A program made the translations under genes and the position numbers. Below the pieces are notes generated by a model. The model was given only the letters and a program-made list of their open reading frames with translations, searched no databases and was not told where the DNA came from. A stretch of DNA of 64,000 bases, taken from Litomosoides sigmodontis. Taxonomy: Eukaryota > Nematoda > Chromadorea > Rhabditida > Onchocercidae. The stretch spans positions 8,171,398 to 8,235,397 of the forward strand of contig OY718808.1 of the NCBI GenBank assembly GCA_963070105.1, read 5' to 3'. Of the stretch, positions 54,461 to 64,000 are shown one piece after another. The stretch's first letter is position 1, and each line of letters begins with the position of its first letter.

Positions 54461-54466
54461 TTTATT
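54461..54466 (-). promoter_or_regulatory. Candidate poly(A) signal for ketn-1
   Basis: TTTATT on the plus strand reads AATAAA on the minus strand, about 590 bases past the kettin stop. I saw no closer one, but the hexamer is common in AT-rich DNA. Confidence 0.3.
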
Positions 54467-55054
54467 TTCATTCAGATAGGCAAAAAAAAGAGCGTAGCAC
54501 AAATCAAAATTCAAAAATCACAGAGCAAATGGGATAAAAATACAAAATTTCAAAGGAAACTACAGAAGGCGATGTTGTCGTAAGCGCAATTCATCTACGC
54601 GTTACAGTTTATCGTAACAATTACTGTAAGGCAATGTGACCAAAATAACATTTAGTTGCAATGAAAAAAAAAACAGGCTTATAAAACAATCACAAAAGGC
54701 AATCTTACAAGCAATAATGCAAATAGATTTAAACTACATTGGTATGGCACTAAATGTATATGACGCGATAATGAAGGGAAAGGAAAATTTCGCACACCGC
54801 AAATTTTTGATATGAAAAATTTACATTTACAAGAAGGGAAAATATCGTCTAAGTAACAGCTCATAATTAAGAAAAGATCATTGGAAATGAAAACAAAGAA
54901 AAAAAAAACGAGCACAAACATCGGACAATTAAGATAATAATAAGGCAAAAAATGAATAGTCTAAAAGTGGAAAATACAGGTAAGACATTATAATACTATA
55001 AAAAATTAAGCACTTCATGAAGAAAGAAGGGATGAAGTTCGAATATCGCTATTT

Positions 55055-55192
55055 CTATCGGAGTTGAATCTTAAGTTTTGCATGGCTCTGAGCAGCGCCT
55101 AAAGAATTGCGAATTATCAGGGCATACTCACCAACTTCCGCTTCCGAAATTCGCTGCAATTCCAGAATTGCTTTATTACCAATCAGTGATAT
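55055..55192 (-). CDS. ketn-1: ketn-1 last exon: end of final Ig and stop
   Basis: Forty-five codons plus TAG. The exon completes the last Ig domain (AILELQRISEAEVGEYALIIRNS) and ends KLKIQLR-stop, a natural terminus just after the G strand. A near-consensus donor (GTTG|GTGAGT, GT at 55130-55131) lies inside the exon and in phase 1. Its use would bypass the stop. Confidence 0.82.
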   Translation of the reverse strand: MSLIGNKAILELQRISEAEVGEYALIIRNSLGAAQSHAKLKIQLR

Positions 55193-58100
55193 CTGAAAAA
55201 GCAAATAAATTGCATCAACTTTAAAGCCACTGTACAATATGGAGAATTTTTATACTTTATTTCGTTCAATTAATACTGATAATACGATGAATTCAATTTA
55301 GATCAATAAGTATTTCTTAGCATTTAGTTAATTCAAAAGATTCTTTCTAATTGCTCATTTATATTTCTGAAAGTGCTTAATTAAATTTCTATTTGCCAGT
55401 TGCAAAGACTCCAATTTGTAAGCATTAGTATCCATATATAAAGAAATTATTTTTGAATTGCCTGATTAAAACATTTAAATCGAAGACATGTTTGCACCAA
55501 TAGCAATCACAAATATTATTAAAATTTTAACTGAAAAAAAAACCAACTTTACGATTGTCTCCATTATGAAGTATTTTTCCATTAAATTGCCATGTAGCAG
55601 TTGGCTGTGGATTACCTGATATTTCGGCAACAAACTTTACCGTATGTCCTAGTAAAAAATAGTTAAAACATTTGAAGAAAAAAAACCTTTTCATTTTGCA
55701 AATGTAAATTCTCTCTTTCAAATCAAAAAACAACAGCATATTCAGTGAGGTGAAATTAACATGAAAATTTTAAAAATTTCACAATCTTTATTTACCGTTT
55801 GTTTCTAGCATTAGAACAGCTATATTTAAATGATTTTTACAGTTTTAATTTCACCTGATCGAGCGGTTATATCTGAAAGTTTCGAAATAAACTGCGGTAC
55901 GCCAGACAATGGTGCTTTCTTCCTCAATTGTGCGCTATCAACTGCACTATCCGGTATATCACCAACTGCGGAAGATGATGCCGCAACTGTCGTCCTCGTT
56001 ACAACACCACTTTTTGCTGGAAACAAGAGCCTGTTTTGGAGCGAAATTCGAATGTAGCTCAGGCTTGCAACGAAAGAGTAAGAGTAAGAGTACTTACGTT
56101 GTAAGAGTAGGTTGGCAATACTTGTTGCCCTGCCAGCTGGATTTGTTGCTTCACATTTATACTCCGCCACATCATCCTGGCAGCACTTTGCGATGCGCAA
56201 CATCGCTTCACCCTTACTTTGGCTTATTTCCAAACACTTCGTCTTCTTGACTGGCTCATTGTTACGGTACCATCGAATCATTGGCTCTTAAAATGGCAGT
56301 GACAAATGGTTATCAACAGTCATTATTAATAGATTCACATATTCATCATCTTGAATTCGATAAATGATACCAGGAGAACCGGTATAGACTGCTTTGAATT
56401 CAGCTGATGCACCTTCAGCAACTACAATAGGCTGTATTTGAGACAGGAATCGAGGTGCCTCTAGTCGTGGCCCGGCTTCAGCTCCTTTACCGGTTTTTGA
56501 TAGTACGATATTAAGGCGAGCTTTACATCTAGAAAAAAATCTTTTTACAATATGACCACTGCAGAACCTGATATCTGTAAAGGCAGATGATTAGGTAGAG
56601 CACTCAGTAATGCTTTCCTCAAATTTCTGAAATCCAACAATATATAATAATTACTGATTTGTCAAATAAAAATATCAAATGTCTAGCATACATGAAATTG
56701 TTGGGCTTAATCTAAGGGCTTCAAATGAATGAAAAAAAGCTTCAGATATCTCAGCCTAGAACTGATAAGCTGAAATGAAGTTTAAAGAATACAAGGCATT
56801 TGAAGGCCTACCTAGCTTCACCGACATTATTCTTTATAACACATTCATAGATACCAGCATCCTGCGGTAATGTATCAGAAATTATTAACACACGTTCGTT
56901 ACCCTCACTGATAATTTGATACCGCGAATCGTTTGGTAATGCCTTGCCACCCTATGATTTCAAAACTTTTTCGAACCAAATATTAAATTTATTCCCAATG
57001 AATGAATTTGAAAGAATTTTCATACAGAAATTAGAAAACACTATGATTTCTGAATTTACATACAGTATCACGCAATATCGATGCCAAAAGTGTATTAGAT
57101 AATGTTTGCTAAAAAAAATTTTTTAAAAGTTACTTTGAACCAACTAGCAATCGGTTCAGGATTGCCAGTGATAATGCATTTGAATTGTGATGATTGATTT
57201 TGTTGAACACGGACATCGATCATTCGTTGCGTAAAATCCGGCGCTATTCCACGTCCAGTTGGTGGACCAACGACCAAATTAGCCATTGATTCTTGTGTAC
57301 CAGCAACATTCGTTACGCGACACATATACTGACCACTGTGGTCCACTTTTAGCTTCCCAACTGTCAAGGATGAACTTCTTGGTGTTGTACTAATCTAAAA
57401 ATTAATGCAAAATAAGTGATCGTTTTTTGCAATAATGCTTAATCATCCTGACTCACTTCGTTTCAGTCTTCAAATGAATACCTGAAATTCGAAACTTGGC
57501 TTGATTTCTTTGCCGTCTCGGAACCACTTTACTGTAATAGGTTCATCACCGCTAAATAACACATTGAAATGTGCTTGACGTCCAATTTCAGCCTGTACTG
57601 GTTTCAGCTGTTGAGAGATTTGTGGTGCAGTCTTCTGGGTTTGTCCCAGTTTAGTTGGTTGAGGCTGAAGAATACAGCAACAACAGCTGACATTTTCACC
57701 TTTGATTTTGATGGTTGAAAAAAACTTGAAAATGGTAAAATTACAGCAAAAACAAAATTTGTGAGCCGCTGCGATAAAAATCAAAAAATATTAACTATAA
57801 CCTGTCGATTTTTTTTTAAAAAATCAGTTCAATAAGACTATTTGATCTTGAAATCTGAAGGTCACTCAGATGTATAAAAATGTGCAATGTGTGATGTTAC
57901 AGAGAGATGCGTGATCACTCTAAACTTTTAATATCAGTGCTAAAGCATTCTGGTAGCTTTTAAATCGGATCCTTTCGTCTAATCGGAAATTTGAGATTAT
58001 GCTGCTAACAAATCATGTCGCATAACTTTAGTGGAAAATACTCGGCAATCCGTACATGGTCTAAAAATTCTGGAAATACATCTTCCCACATGCCTTCAAA

Positions 58101-61100
58101 TTATCCAAGCATTTTGCACGCACAAAAAAATGATTATAATAAATTTTTTGGAAATTCAGTTAGATTTGTTAGCAAAAATTAAATGATAGCAAATAACTCA
58201 CAATGAAAGTTACTGAAAACGAAACAAAATGCATGCAAAATAGTTTAAGGAAGTTTTAATTAGAAGTGCTCACAGCAACGTGCCGTAGAATGCGAAAACC
58301 CAAGAGTCGTTCACGAATTCGATTGCCATAACTGTATTCTGCACGTTCCACGCATTCATCCAGCATCGGAGCTTTCTCCTCTGCTAAGTTCACCGCAACA
58401 GCATGCTCAGAATGCTCACGACAAATTTGATACAGTATAGCATGCTAAAGTAAAACTGTTACAATAAAACATAATTCTAAGATATTAGTTTCAATCAAGA
58501 ATAGCTGCGAGCTTGTCATTCAATAATTAGTTTCATTATGTTGAAGTTGATATTTTCTAAGTGATCAAATTTCTTCATGCATACACTGCCATTTATTTTA
58601 TACTATTTTTAAATTCTCACAAAAATGAAAACAGTGCAAATAAGTTGAAATGCTGCTTCAAGGGGTCTTTTTTTTCTTGCAAATCATGCAATTTTGCATG
58701 AAAAATGACAGCAAGGTGCTTACAGGAAATTAATTTAGCAATGCACAGACAACAAATAGGCATAAAGAACCGCAAAAAAAGTTGCTTTGTGGAAGAGAAC
58801 TGAAACCGTGCAAAACGAAACACAAAACAGGATTCACTCACCTTCGATGGTATCGTCGGTTCCGTAATCTTCCTGTAAAAATTAAAAAGAACTAAAAAGA
58901 AATAGCGCTCTAAAATTCATCAAGTTAAATACGACAAAGGCTTTTGGCTGTTGCCAATTTAATTTCAATATTTCACGAAATAATCAATTAAGATTAAATC
59001 TAATCTAATAGATTAAGACTGGTGGAGATTTGAATTTCAATTAAATGTAATTAAATTTTTAAACCGGCCAATTAGATGCAAAGTAAGATATCCTATTAGC
59101 CATAGCAAAAAAAACAACGTTCACTGTATCTGTGACTCTAAAATTCAGAACATCTAGCAGAAGGTATCTTACTCTTTCACGACAGTAGGTGTTTCCTTCA
59201 GCGGTCCACTGTCAATAACTGGTGCTTCAGACGGCTTCACTACTTTCGGTTGGAATTTCTGTTTTATTTGTACCTGATCTTTTGCTGGAACTTCTATCTG
59301 AAATATCAAAAATGCAAAACTGCCGCTTGACTGTGTGGTTAATTTAAATAACGTAAAACCTTTACCTGCTTAGATGCTGCTGGTTTCTGCTTTACAGATG
59401 CCAATTTCGCCTTCTCCTCTTGAATTTTCACATGTTGCACAGATGGTAATTCGGTCGCTGGTTTTGGTTTCGCCAATTTAAATTTCACCTGGTCACGTGC
59501 CGGTACTACTACCTCTTTCTCTTGCTCAGGTAACCTTCGGAATCTTAAACATTTAACTCCCATCGTAAATTCCGGCACCGTGAATATAAGCCCAATCAAT
59601 TCTACTGATACATCAAGAAGAAATTTCAAAACTTCACTTTTAGCACTTATCAAGCAATATCCCCTTATAACTAGTGTGCTGAATTAATCTTAAATCTGAA
59701 TTAGTCTAAAAAATGGCTACCATAGCTAGTACTACAAATATTATTTGCGCTCGCATATTGGTGCTACGGTGATGAGAGCTTCGAAGTGCAATGAAGGTTT
59801 TATGCCTGAAGATCAAATAATTTAAAATTCGTTCGACTATATCAAAATTAAACCGTGATTCAACATCGCCAAGCCTTCTGTCGATTGCCCATTGCGGCTT
59901 TGGCACATTAGCGCCAGCAGTTGCTGCCTCCTTTCCCATTTTAGGAGCAGCCTTTAGTTCCACTTGTTCCAACTTCTCTTTTTTTGGTTCGTATTTTCTG
60001 ATATGTCCAGGCTTCAAGGCTACATCTTCTAACTTCATCCCTTCAAACGTTGGACGAACTGTTTCGATCTGGATTATAATTTTGCAATTAGTGCAAAAAA
60101 ATTAACATTTGAAGAAATTGCTCATAGACCATTCGGTTAATTAGCACATTCATAATTGTGGTGTACCTCCAAATGCCGGCAACTGTGCATCAGTATTGGC
60201 AAAAAAACGTACACGATACTATTTCTCAAAACGCTGAACTCTCATTTTTTAAAGCTTAATTGTGCGGTGATTCAAATTAACAATGTCTTGTTAATTCCAT
60301 GAGATACATTAAGAGTTAGCCTGTCAATGCCTAATTTCTTACAACATTACCTACATGAGCAAAAGCAAAAATCTCAAAGTTATAAATTAAATAATAAGGA
60401 ATCGAAAATTTACATAAGTAAGTTGATTGTAGAATTGTTCATTTTTTGGCCTGGTAAATTTCTCGATAAGTTCTTCACTTTCAAGGGGTTCAGTAGGCGT
60501 CTTCGATCGTTCAACTCTCATCAATTTTTGTCGATCAACTCTTGGAGTTTTCTCAAATGCTTCGCCAAGAGAGCCCAGAAGTTCCTGAAAATTTTGAAAA
60601 TAAGAAACTGCCTGAGACTCTTTTTTTTTTATTTAAATATAGTGCATGTCAGTATTTATTCAGAGTGCTGGAGGTAAAATTCTACCAAAAAAGCGACGAA
60701 TGAGAAAATTCAACCTTCTGCCATCTCACTTCTCTTTCGTGTAATTCGTCAATGGTTTTGAAAGATGTCGGCTTTAGTTTAACATGTCGGAAGTCTTTCG
60801 TTTGATAAACATCTAGCATTGCCGAAGCAAGCACCTCACCTTCTGAGTTCTTCGCAATTGCAACAATCTAGAAATGTTGCAATATTCAATTCTCACATAA
60901 AAAAGAATTTTTCTCGCAAAAATTACTTGATCAGAAAAAAATTCAACCAGAAAATTGGACGACTTACTTCACCAGCATCTGACACTTTAGTCCTTGAAAT
61001 TGTCAAATAGTGTATTCCATCATAGTGTAATTTATATCTGCTTCCCTAAAAATCAAATTATTTGAAATTTCACCATTTCTTTCAAATACTCGAAAAATAT

Positions 61101-63673
61101 GACCATGTTCAAGTGCCAGCAAAAAAAAAGTTACTGTTGTAAAAGTAAAATCAAAAAAATTCAAGCAAAATTTTTAAAATTTAATGCAGAATTAGGTAAA
61201 CATTTGGAGTATTTTTCATCAATGACATTTCATCTTTATCATTTTCATCAATTACGTTAAATGACAAAACGACCTGAATTGTGTGCTCAGCAAAATATAA
61301 AAAGACAAAACATTCAAAAAACATAGTTCTGCAAAAGAAGCACAAACTTACATGTATCGCTTGATTGCCGTTTATGTACCAAATAACTTTCGGTTTCGGA
61401 TAACCGGTTACTGCACACTCAAATCTCGCCGGTTCATTTTCCACTCCTTGTATATTCATAGGTTTAATAGTAAATATCGGCGGTTGCTTACCACGCTGCT
61501 GCTCGCTCATTTGATCAGACCTTAAAAAATTATTGTAAAAAAAAGTAAAAAACAAAGTTATAATTACAGTGGCTATGCAGTGATGCCCAATATTTCAATG
61601 AATAATGGAATTTCAGGGTATTTAACAATTCTAAACTTGTAAAACGTATGTTTGGAAGCTTTTCGTATACCGAAATAATTGGCAATAATCAGTCGACAGT
61701 AATGTGACCTGAACTGTGAGAGAGTAAAAGAGAAACAAATGAAACAAACCAGTACGGCTGATCGCCGAGTTTCTTGACATCAGAAACTAGAACGCCTTGC
61801 GGAAGTTGACTTTCCGTGACAATATGCTTGGAAGCTGAACAGGCTAATTTTGCTGATGTTGTTGCTTTTCCATAAGGGTTTGTAGCAACACAGGTATATT
61901 CACCAGTATCGTCAGGTAATGCGTAGAGGATATCCAAGCAAGCAAATCCAAAGTCCAACATTGAACGAAATCGATGCCCTGCAAAAAACACGCATCTGTT
62001 TCCTCTGAACAAAAAAAATAGAAAACACATTGGTAAAGACAAAAGAAAGATAAAATTATGTTTGAGCTTTGAAAATATCGAATTTGTACTAGAATGAAAA
62101 TTTGATCGTCCTAGTTTTGCTCATTAAACTTCTGAAATATTTAATTTAAAAACAAAATTGCAGAACCAAGAAAAAGGAAAAGGAATAACCTATTAGAACT
62201 GGTTTCCCATCTTTAAACCATTCTACTTTCATGTATGGATCATTAATCGGCGCAACTTGTGTTTCGAAGCGACAATAATCACTCTCTTCAACACCAATAT
62301 TCGTCAGTTTAGTTTTAAATTCAGGTGACCGCTTCATAGCTTCACTGTAAGCATCTTCTTTGCTAAGTGCCAAAGCGACATTGGTGTGTTGACGCAAATG
62401 GTTCGCAAGATTCTCCATGTTAGCACCAGGCGCCTGCGGCGCAAACTCTATGCTTGGCTTTGAAAGAACCTAAATTAAAGTCAAAAGTTAATCACATCTT
62501 ATTTCAGAATAAATTTTAAAAGAACTTATGCACATAAAATTTTAAAATGCACAATCAAACCGTTTTTGTATTTTAGAAACTTGTCCATAAAAATTGTTAG
62601 CCTCGAATGTTCTCAAATCGAATTATAATTGTCACTTAATTTTAATTTGATTACACATTTCCCTGAATATGATTTTAATGAAAACTTTAAGTGGTTAATC
62701 TATTTCTGACTAAATCCTTCTTTGCTACGAGTTTAGCACATGAAATTTTGTCACCTAATTTCCTCTAATCTTTTGATTCCTAAATACTATGTTAAGTAAC
62801 AGTTTCAAGTATCTGAGAACTTTTTTGGCATTGTAATATCGCCTACACCTAATCCCTTGTGAACTACTACCTCAGCAAAATCCTAAAACTGTATTCTTTT
62901 AGCGATGATAAAGAGTCAAGTGATGAACTCGACCAGAAGTATTTTTTAATAACTGTTTCAGTAATTCAATCATCTGATCTACTGACCCTAATTCCGAATA
63001 AGATTATAAAATCCAAGAAGAATAAAGGATTCCATCTAATGAAGATTCACCGAATTATATTCCACTATACCTCAACAGGTCTTTCCTTCAAGCAACATTA
63101 CTTCTGCGACGCTAAAAAAAATCAAACTTCTTCAAATATGGTGAATTTCAATCAAAAAAAAAATTCACAAATCATTACCACAACACGACTTTTAGTTGAT
63201 GCTTCGCCTTTATCATTCATAACCACACATTCATAAATGCCACTATCTTCTGGAAGTGCATAGAGAATATCCAACGTCACGAAGCCAAATTCACACGATG
63301 CCTTAAAACGTGATGCTTCTGTGAGTGGCTTACCATCCTTCAGCCAGTTAACTGTCAATTTCGAATCATTGATCGGTGATACACGACATTCCATGTGAAT
63401 TGAGTCGCCTTGCTGCAAGAAACTAGATTTCAATTTCGTTCTCTGATTTCACATTTTTTTAAAATTCTGAATCATCCATTTCAAGCGTTTCTTCGCTCAG
63501 AGAGCACAATAGGATGAAGAAGAAGAAGAAGAACAAAGAAAACAAATACCTCAATTCCATCGATACTTTCAACTAAATGTTGAATTATTCGTGGTGCATC
63601 AATCTTAATGATTGATGCAACCTCAATGTGACCAACACTTTCCACGCTTCCTTTCGAATTATAAGCTATGCAC
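55055..63673 (-). CDS. ketn-1: Kettin, C-terminal part (5' end outside window)
   Basis: Twenty-one exons join in phase: 63550-63673, 63179-63442, 62190-62469, 61750-61978, 61352-61520, 60968-61045, 60715-60867, 60414-60584, 59854-60068, 59366-59543, 59173-59297, 58842-58872, 58274-58444, 57482-57664, 57134-57394, 56812-56951, 56371-56528, 56098-56286, 55855-56016, 55548-55648 and 55055-55192. They give about 1,172 residues ending in TAG. The first Ig domains carry the kettin-type F-strand signature LDILYALPxD before the YxC tyrosine. An Ig-free linker of about 330 residues then precedes four closing Ig domains, which is the layout known for kettin. Family role: kettin binds actin and alpha-actinin at dense bodies or Z-discs through Ig-linker modules. 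Upstream Ig repeats must lie beyond 64000. The alternative, an N-terminal part of titin as in the insect sls gene, is made less likely by the stop and the 6-kb gap. Confidence 0.83.
55548..57664 (-). CDS. ketn-1: ketn-1 exons 14-20: C-terminal Ig tandem (with last exon)
   Basis: Exons 57482-57664 and 57134-57394 encode one Ig and the start of the next. Exons 56812-56951, 56371-56528, 56098-56286, 55855-56016 and 55548-55648 continue to the fourth. Visible strands are VKWFRDGKEI...GQYMCRVTNVAG, FKCIITGNPEPIASWFK...GIYECVIKNNVG, FKAVYTGSPEPMIRWYRN...AEYKCEATNPAG, and FVAEISGNPQPTATWQFNG. Four Ig domains closing the protein after a long linker match the known C-terminal arrangement of kettin. 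Before the last Ig there is a Ser/Ala-rich insert of about 45 residues. Confidence 0.85.
58274..60584 (-). CDS. ketn-1: ketn-1 exons 8-13: Ig-free charged linker
   Basis: Exons 60414-60584, 59854-60068, 59366-59543, 59173-59297, 58842-58872 and 58274-58444 join in phase and give about 300 residues. There is no Ig pattern. The middle is Lys/Pro/Val/Glu-rich (VKFKLAKPKPATE, QVQIKQKFQPKVVKP) with the recurring phrase VPAxDQVxxK, a short PEVK-like spring. The last exon is different, with Cys, His and Arg and a helical look (ICREHSEHAVAVNLAEE). One exon (58842-58872) is only 31 bp. Kettin has a unique linker before its last Ig domains, and this fits. Confidence 0.8.
60715..61520 (-). CDS. ketn-1: ketn-1 exons 5-7: Ig domain
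   Basis: Exons 61352-61520, 60968-61045 and 60715-60867 join in phase 0. They encode PPIFTIKPMNIQ, FECAVTGYPKPKVIWYINGN, LTISRTKVSDAGEIVAIAKNSEG, then about 30 residues of linker. The F-strand cysteine is absent (IVAIA). The last segment leads into the charged linker. Confidence 0.84.
61750..62469 (-). CDS. ketn-1: ketn-1 exons 3-4: linker and kettin-type Ig
   Basis: Exons 62190-62469 and 61750-61978 join in phase 1. About 55 linker residues precede an Ig with FETQVAPINDPYMKVEWFKDG, DFGFACLDILYALPDD and GEYTCVATNPYG. The PINDPxxxVEWxKDG and LDILYALP signatures are those of the kettin and sallimus Ig-linker modules, and they are the best evidence for the gene identity. Confidence 0.86.
62470..63178. 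other. Intron of ketn-1, no other content seen
   Basis: 709 bp of AT-rich sequence with short open frames only. Both flanking exons join in phase without it. Confidence 0.7.
63179..63442 (-). CDS. ketn-1: ketn-1 exon 2: kettin-type Ig
   Basis: One 264-bp exon (88 codons, phase 0 both ends) encodes a whole Ig: SIHMECRVSPINDSKLTVNW, EFGFVTLDILYALPED, GIYECVVMNDKGEA. It is a perfect cassette for skipping or duplication. Confidence 0.87.
63550..63673 (-). CDS. ketn-1: ketn-1 exon 1 of window: end of an Ig plus linker
   Basis: The exon starts in phase 1 with the F and G strands of an Ig (CIAYNSKGSVESVGHIEV), then a linker (APRIIQHLVESIDGIE). The rest of this Ig lies upstream of the window or in sequence I could not assign. 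Confidence 0.78.
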
Positions 63674-64000
63674 CTAAAAATTTGCATTAAATTCCACGAT
63701 TTCTGAATATAATTCAATAGAAAACGGAATATTAGGATGGATAGAATGTTTGTTATTTTGATTCGACCAGTAAATTGCAAATGGTAGGACTGCATTCTCA
63801 GGCATATACAATTGGATATGAGTAAACAGATATATATATATATATAAGTGTATCGAATATGAGTAAACAGATACATAAATGTATCTTCCAGCACCACAAG
63901 TTACTTGATGTTGATGAGCAACAAGTAATTCAATTAACAAGTAATGTTAGGATGAAAACTTCAAACATAGTTTGCATCATTGATAAAGTAATTGTTGATA
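63674..64000. other. Intron sequence at right edge
   Basis: AT-rich, with a (TA)n run at about 63830-63846 and a near-duplicate of about 20 bp (ATATGAGTAAACAGATA) on either side of it. No exon was recognised. Confidence 0.6.

Larger units (their letters stand above)
49093..55054. other. Intergenic region between ketn-1 and ttn-1
   Basis: About 6 kb of AT-rich sequence with poly-A and poly-T runs. I find no convincing exon on either strand: open frames are short, with no domain features and no matching splice phase. It should hold the kettin 3' UTR, its poly(A) site and the ttn-1 promoter. Dinucleotide repeats lie at 51.89-52.07 kb. The alternative is one very long intron of a fused gene. Confidence 0.65.

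Noticed and set aside
1..64000. tRNA, rRNA or transposon open reading frames
   Set aside because: I saw no cloverleaf, rRNA-like block, transposase or reverse transcriptase motif on either strand, though a covariance-model search was not possible.

Overview
This is nematode DNA, AT-rich outside the coding blocks. Introns end in the nematode-type acceptor TTTCAG or TTTTAG. Most introns are 100-700 bases, longer than usual for Caenorhabditis and more like a clade III (filarial-type) parasite; the genus cannot be fixed from the sequence. Everything I can support as protein-coding lies on the minus strand, so the genes run from high to low coordinates. They are two giant muscle-protein genes in tandem. 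The names ketn-1 and ttn-1 are orthology calls made from domain content.

Gene 1 (63673 to 55055, 5' end outside the window) is the 3' part of a kettin gene. It has 21 phase-consistent exons (about 1,172 residues): kettin-type Ig domains with the FGFxxLDILYALPxD signature, another Ig, an Ig-free linker of about 330 residues, then four C-terminal Ig domains and a TAG stop at 55055-55057. A region of about 6 kb without convincing exons follows (about 49.1-55.05 kb), with GT/GA/CT microsatellites.

Gene 2 (about 48.6 kb, or 49.06 kb with an alternative first exon, to position 1 and beyond) is a titin-like gene. I traced 41 exons (about 12,000 residues). The order is: two Ig domains; a 2.5-kb exon with five Ig; two split Ig; a block of unfamiliar sequence (36.8-39.4 kb); an Ig; a 5.3-kb exon with a helical, disordered region and two Ig; two single-exon Ig; a 3.1-kb exon made of a degenerate repeat of about 79 residues; three split Ig; a unique region and a last Ig; then an exon of at least 18.2 kb. 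No kinase or FnIII domain is seen, and these would lie beyond position 1.

The 18.2-kb exon (18177 to beyond 1) is one open frame of about 6,058 codons, a PEVK-like spring. It has roughly 90 copies of a 45-residue module (A, 135 bp) and 17 copies of a module of about 76 residues (B). From 3.2 to 17.3 kb these form higher-order repeats whose periods follow a ladder of 558 + 135n bp. Below 3.2 kb only A modules occur. Some blocks are almost identical, which indicates ongoing unequal exchange or gene conversion. Degenerate B-like copies sit at the 5' edge.

Together the genes encode sarcomeric scaffold and elastic proteins: kettin (thin filament and dense-body/Z-line) and a titin-like protein with an Ig-rich anchor followed by a long charged spring.
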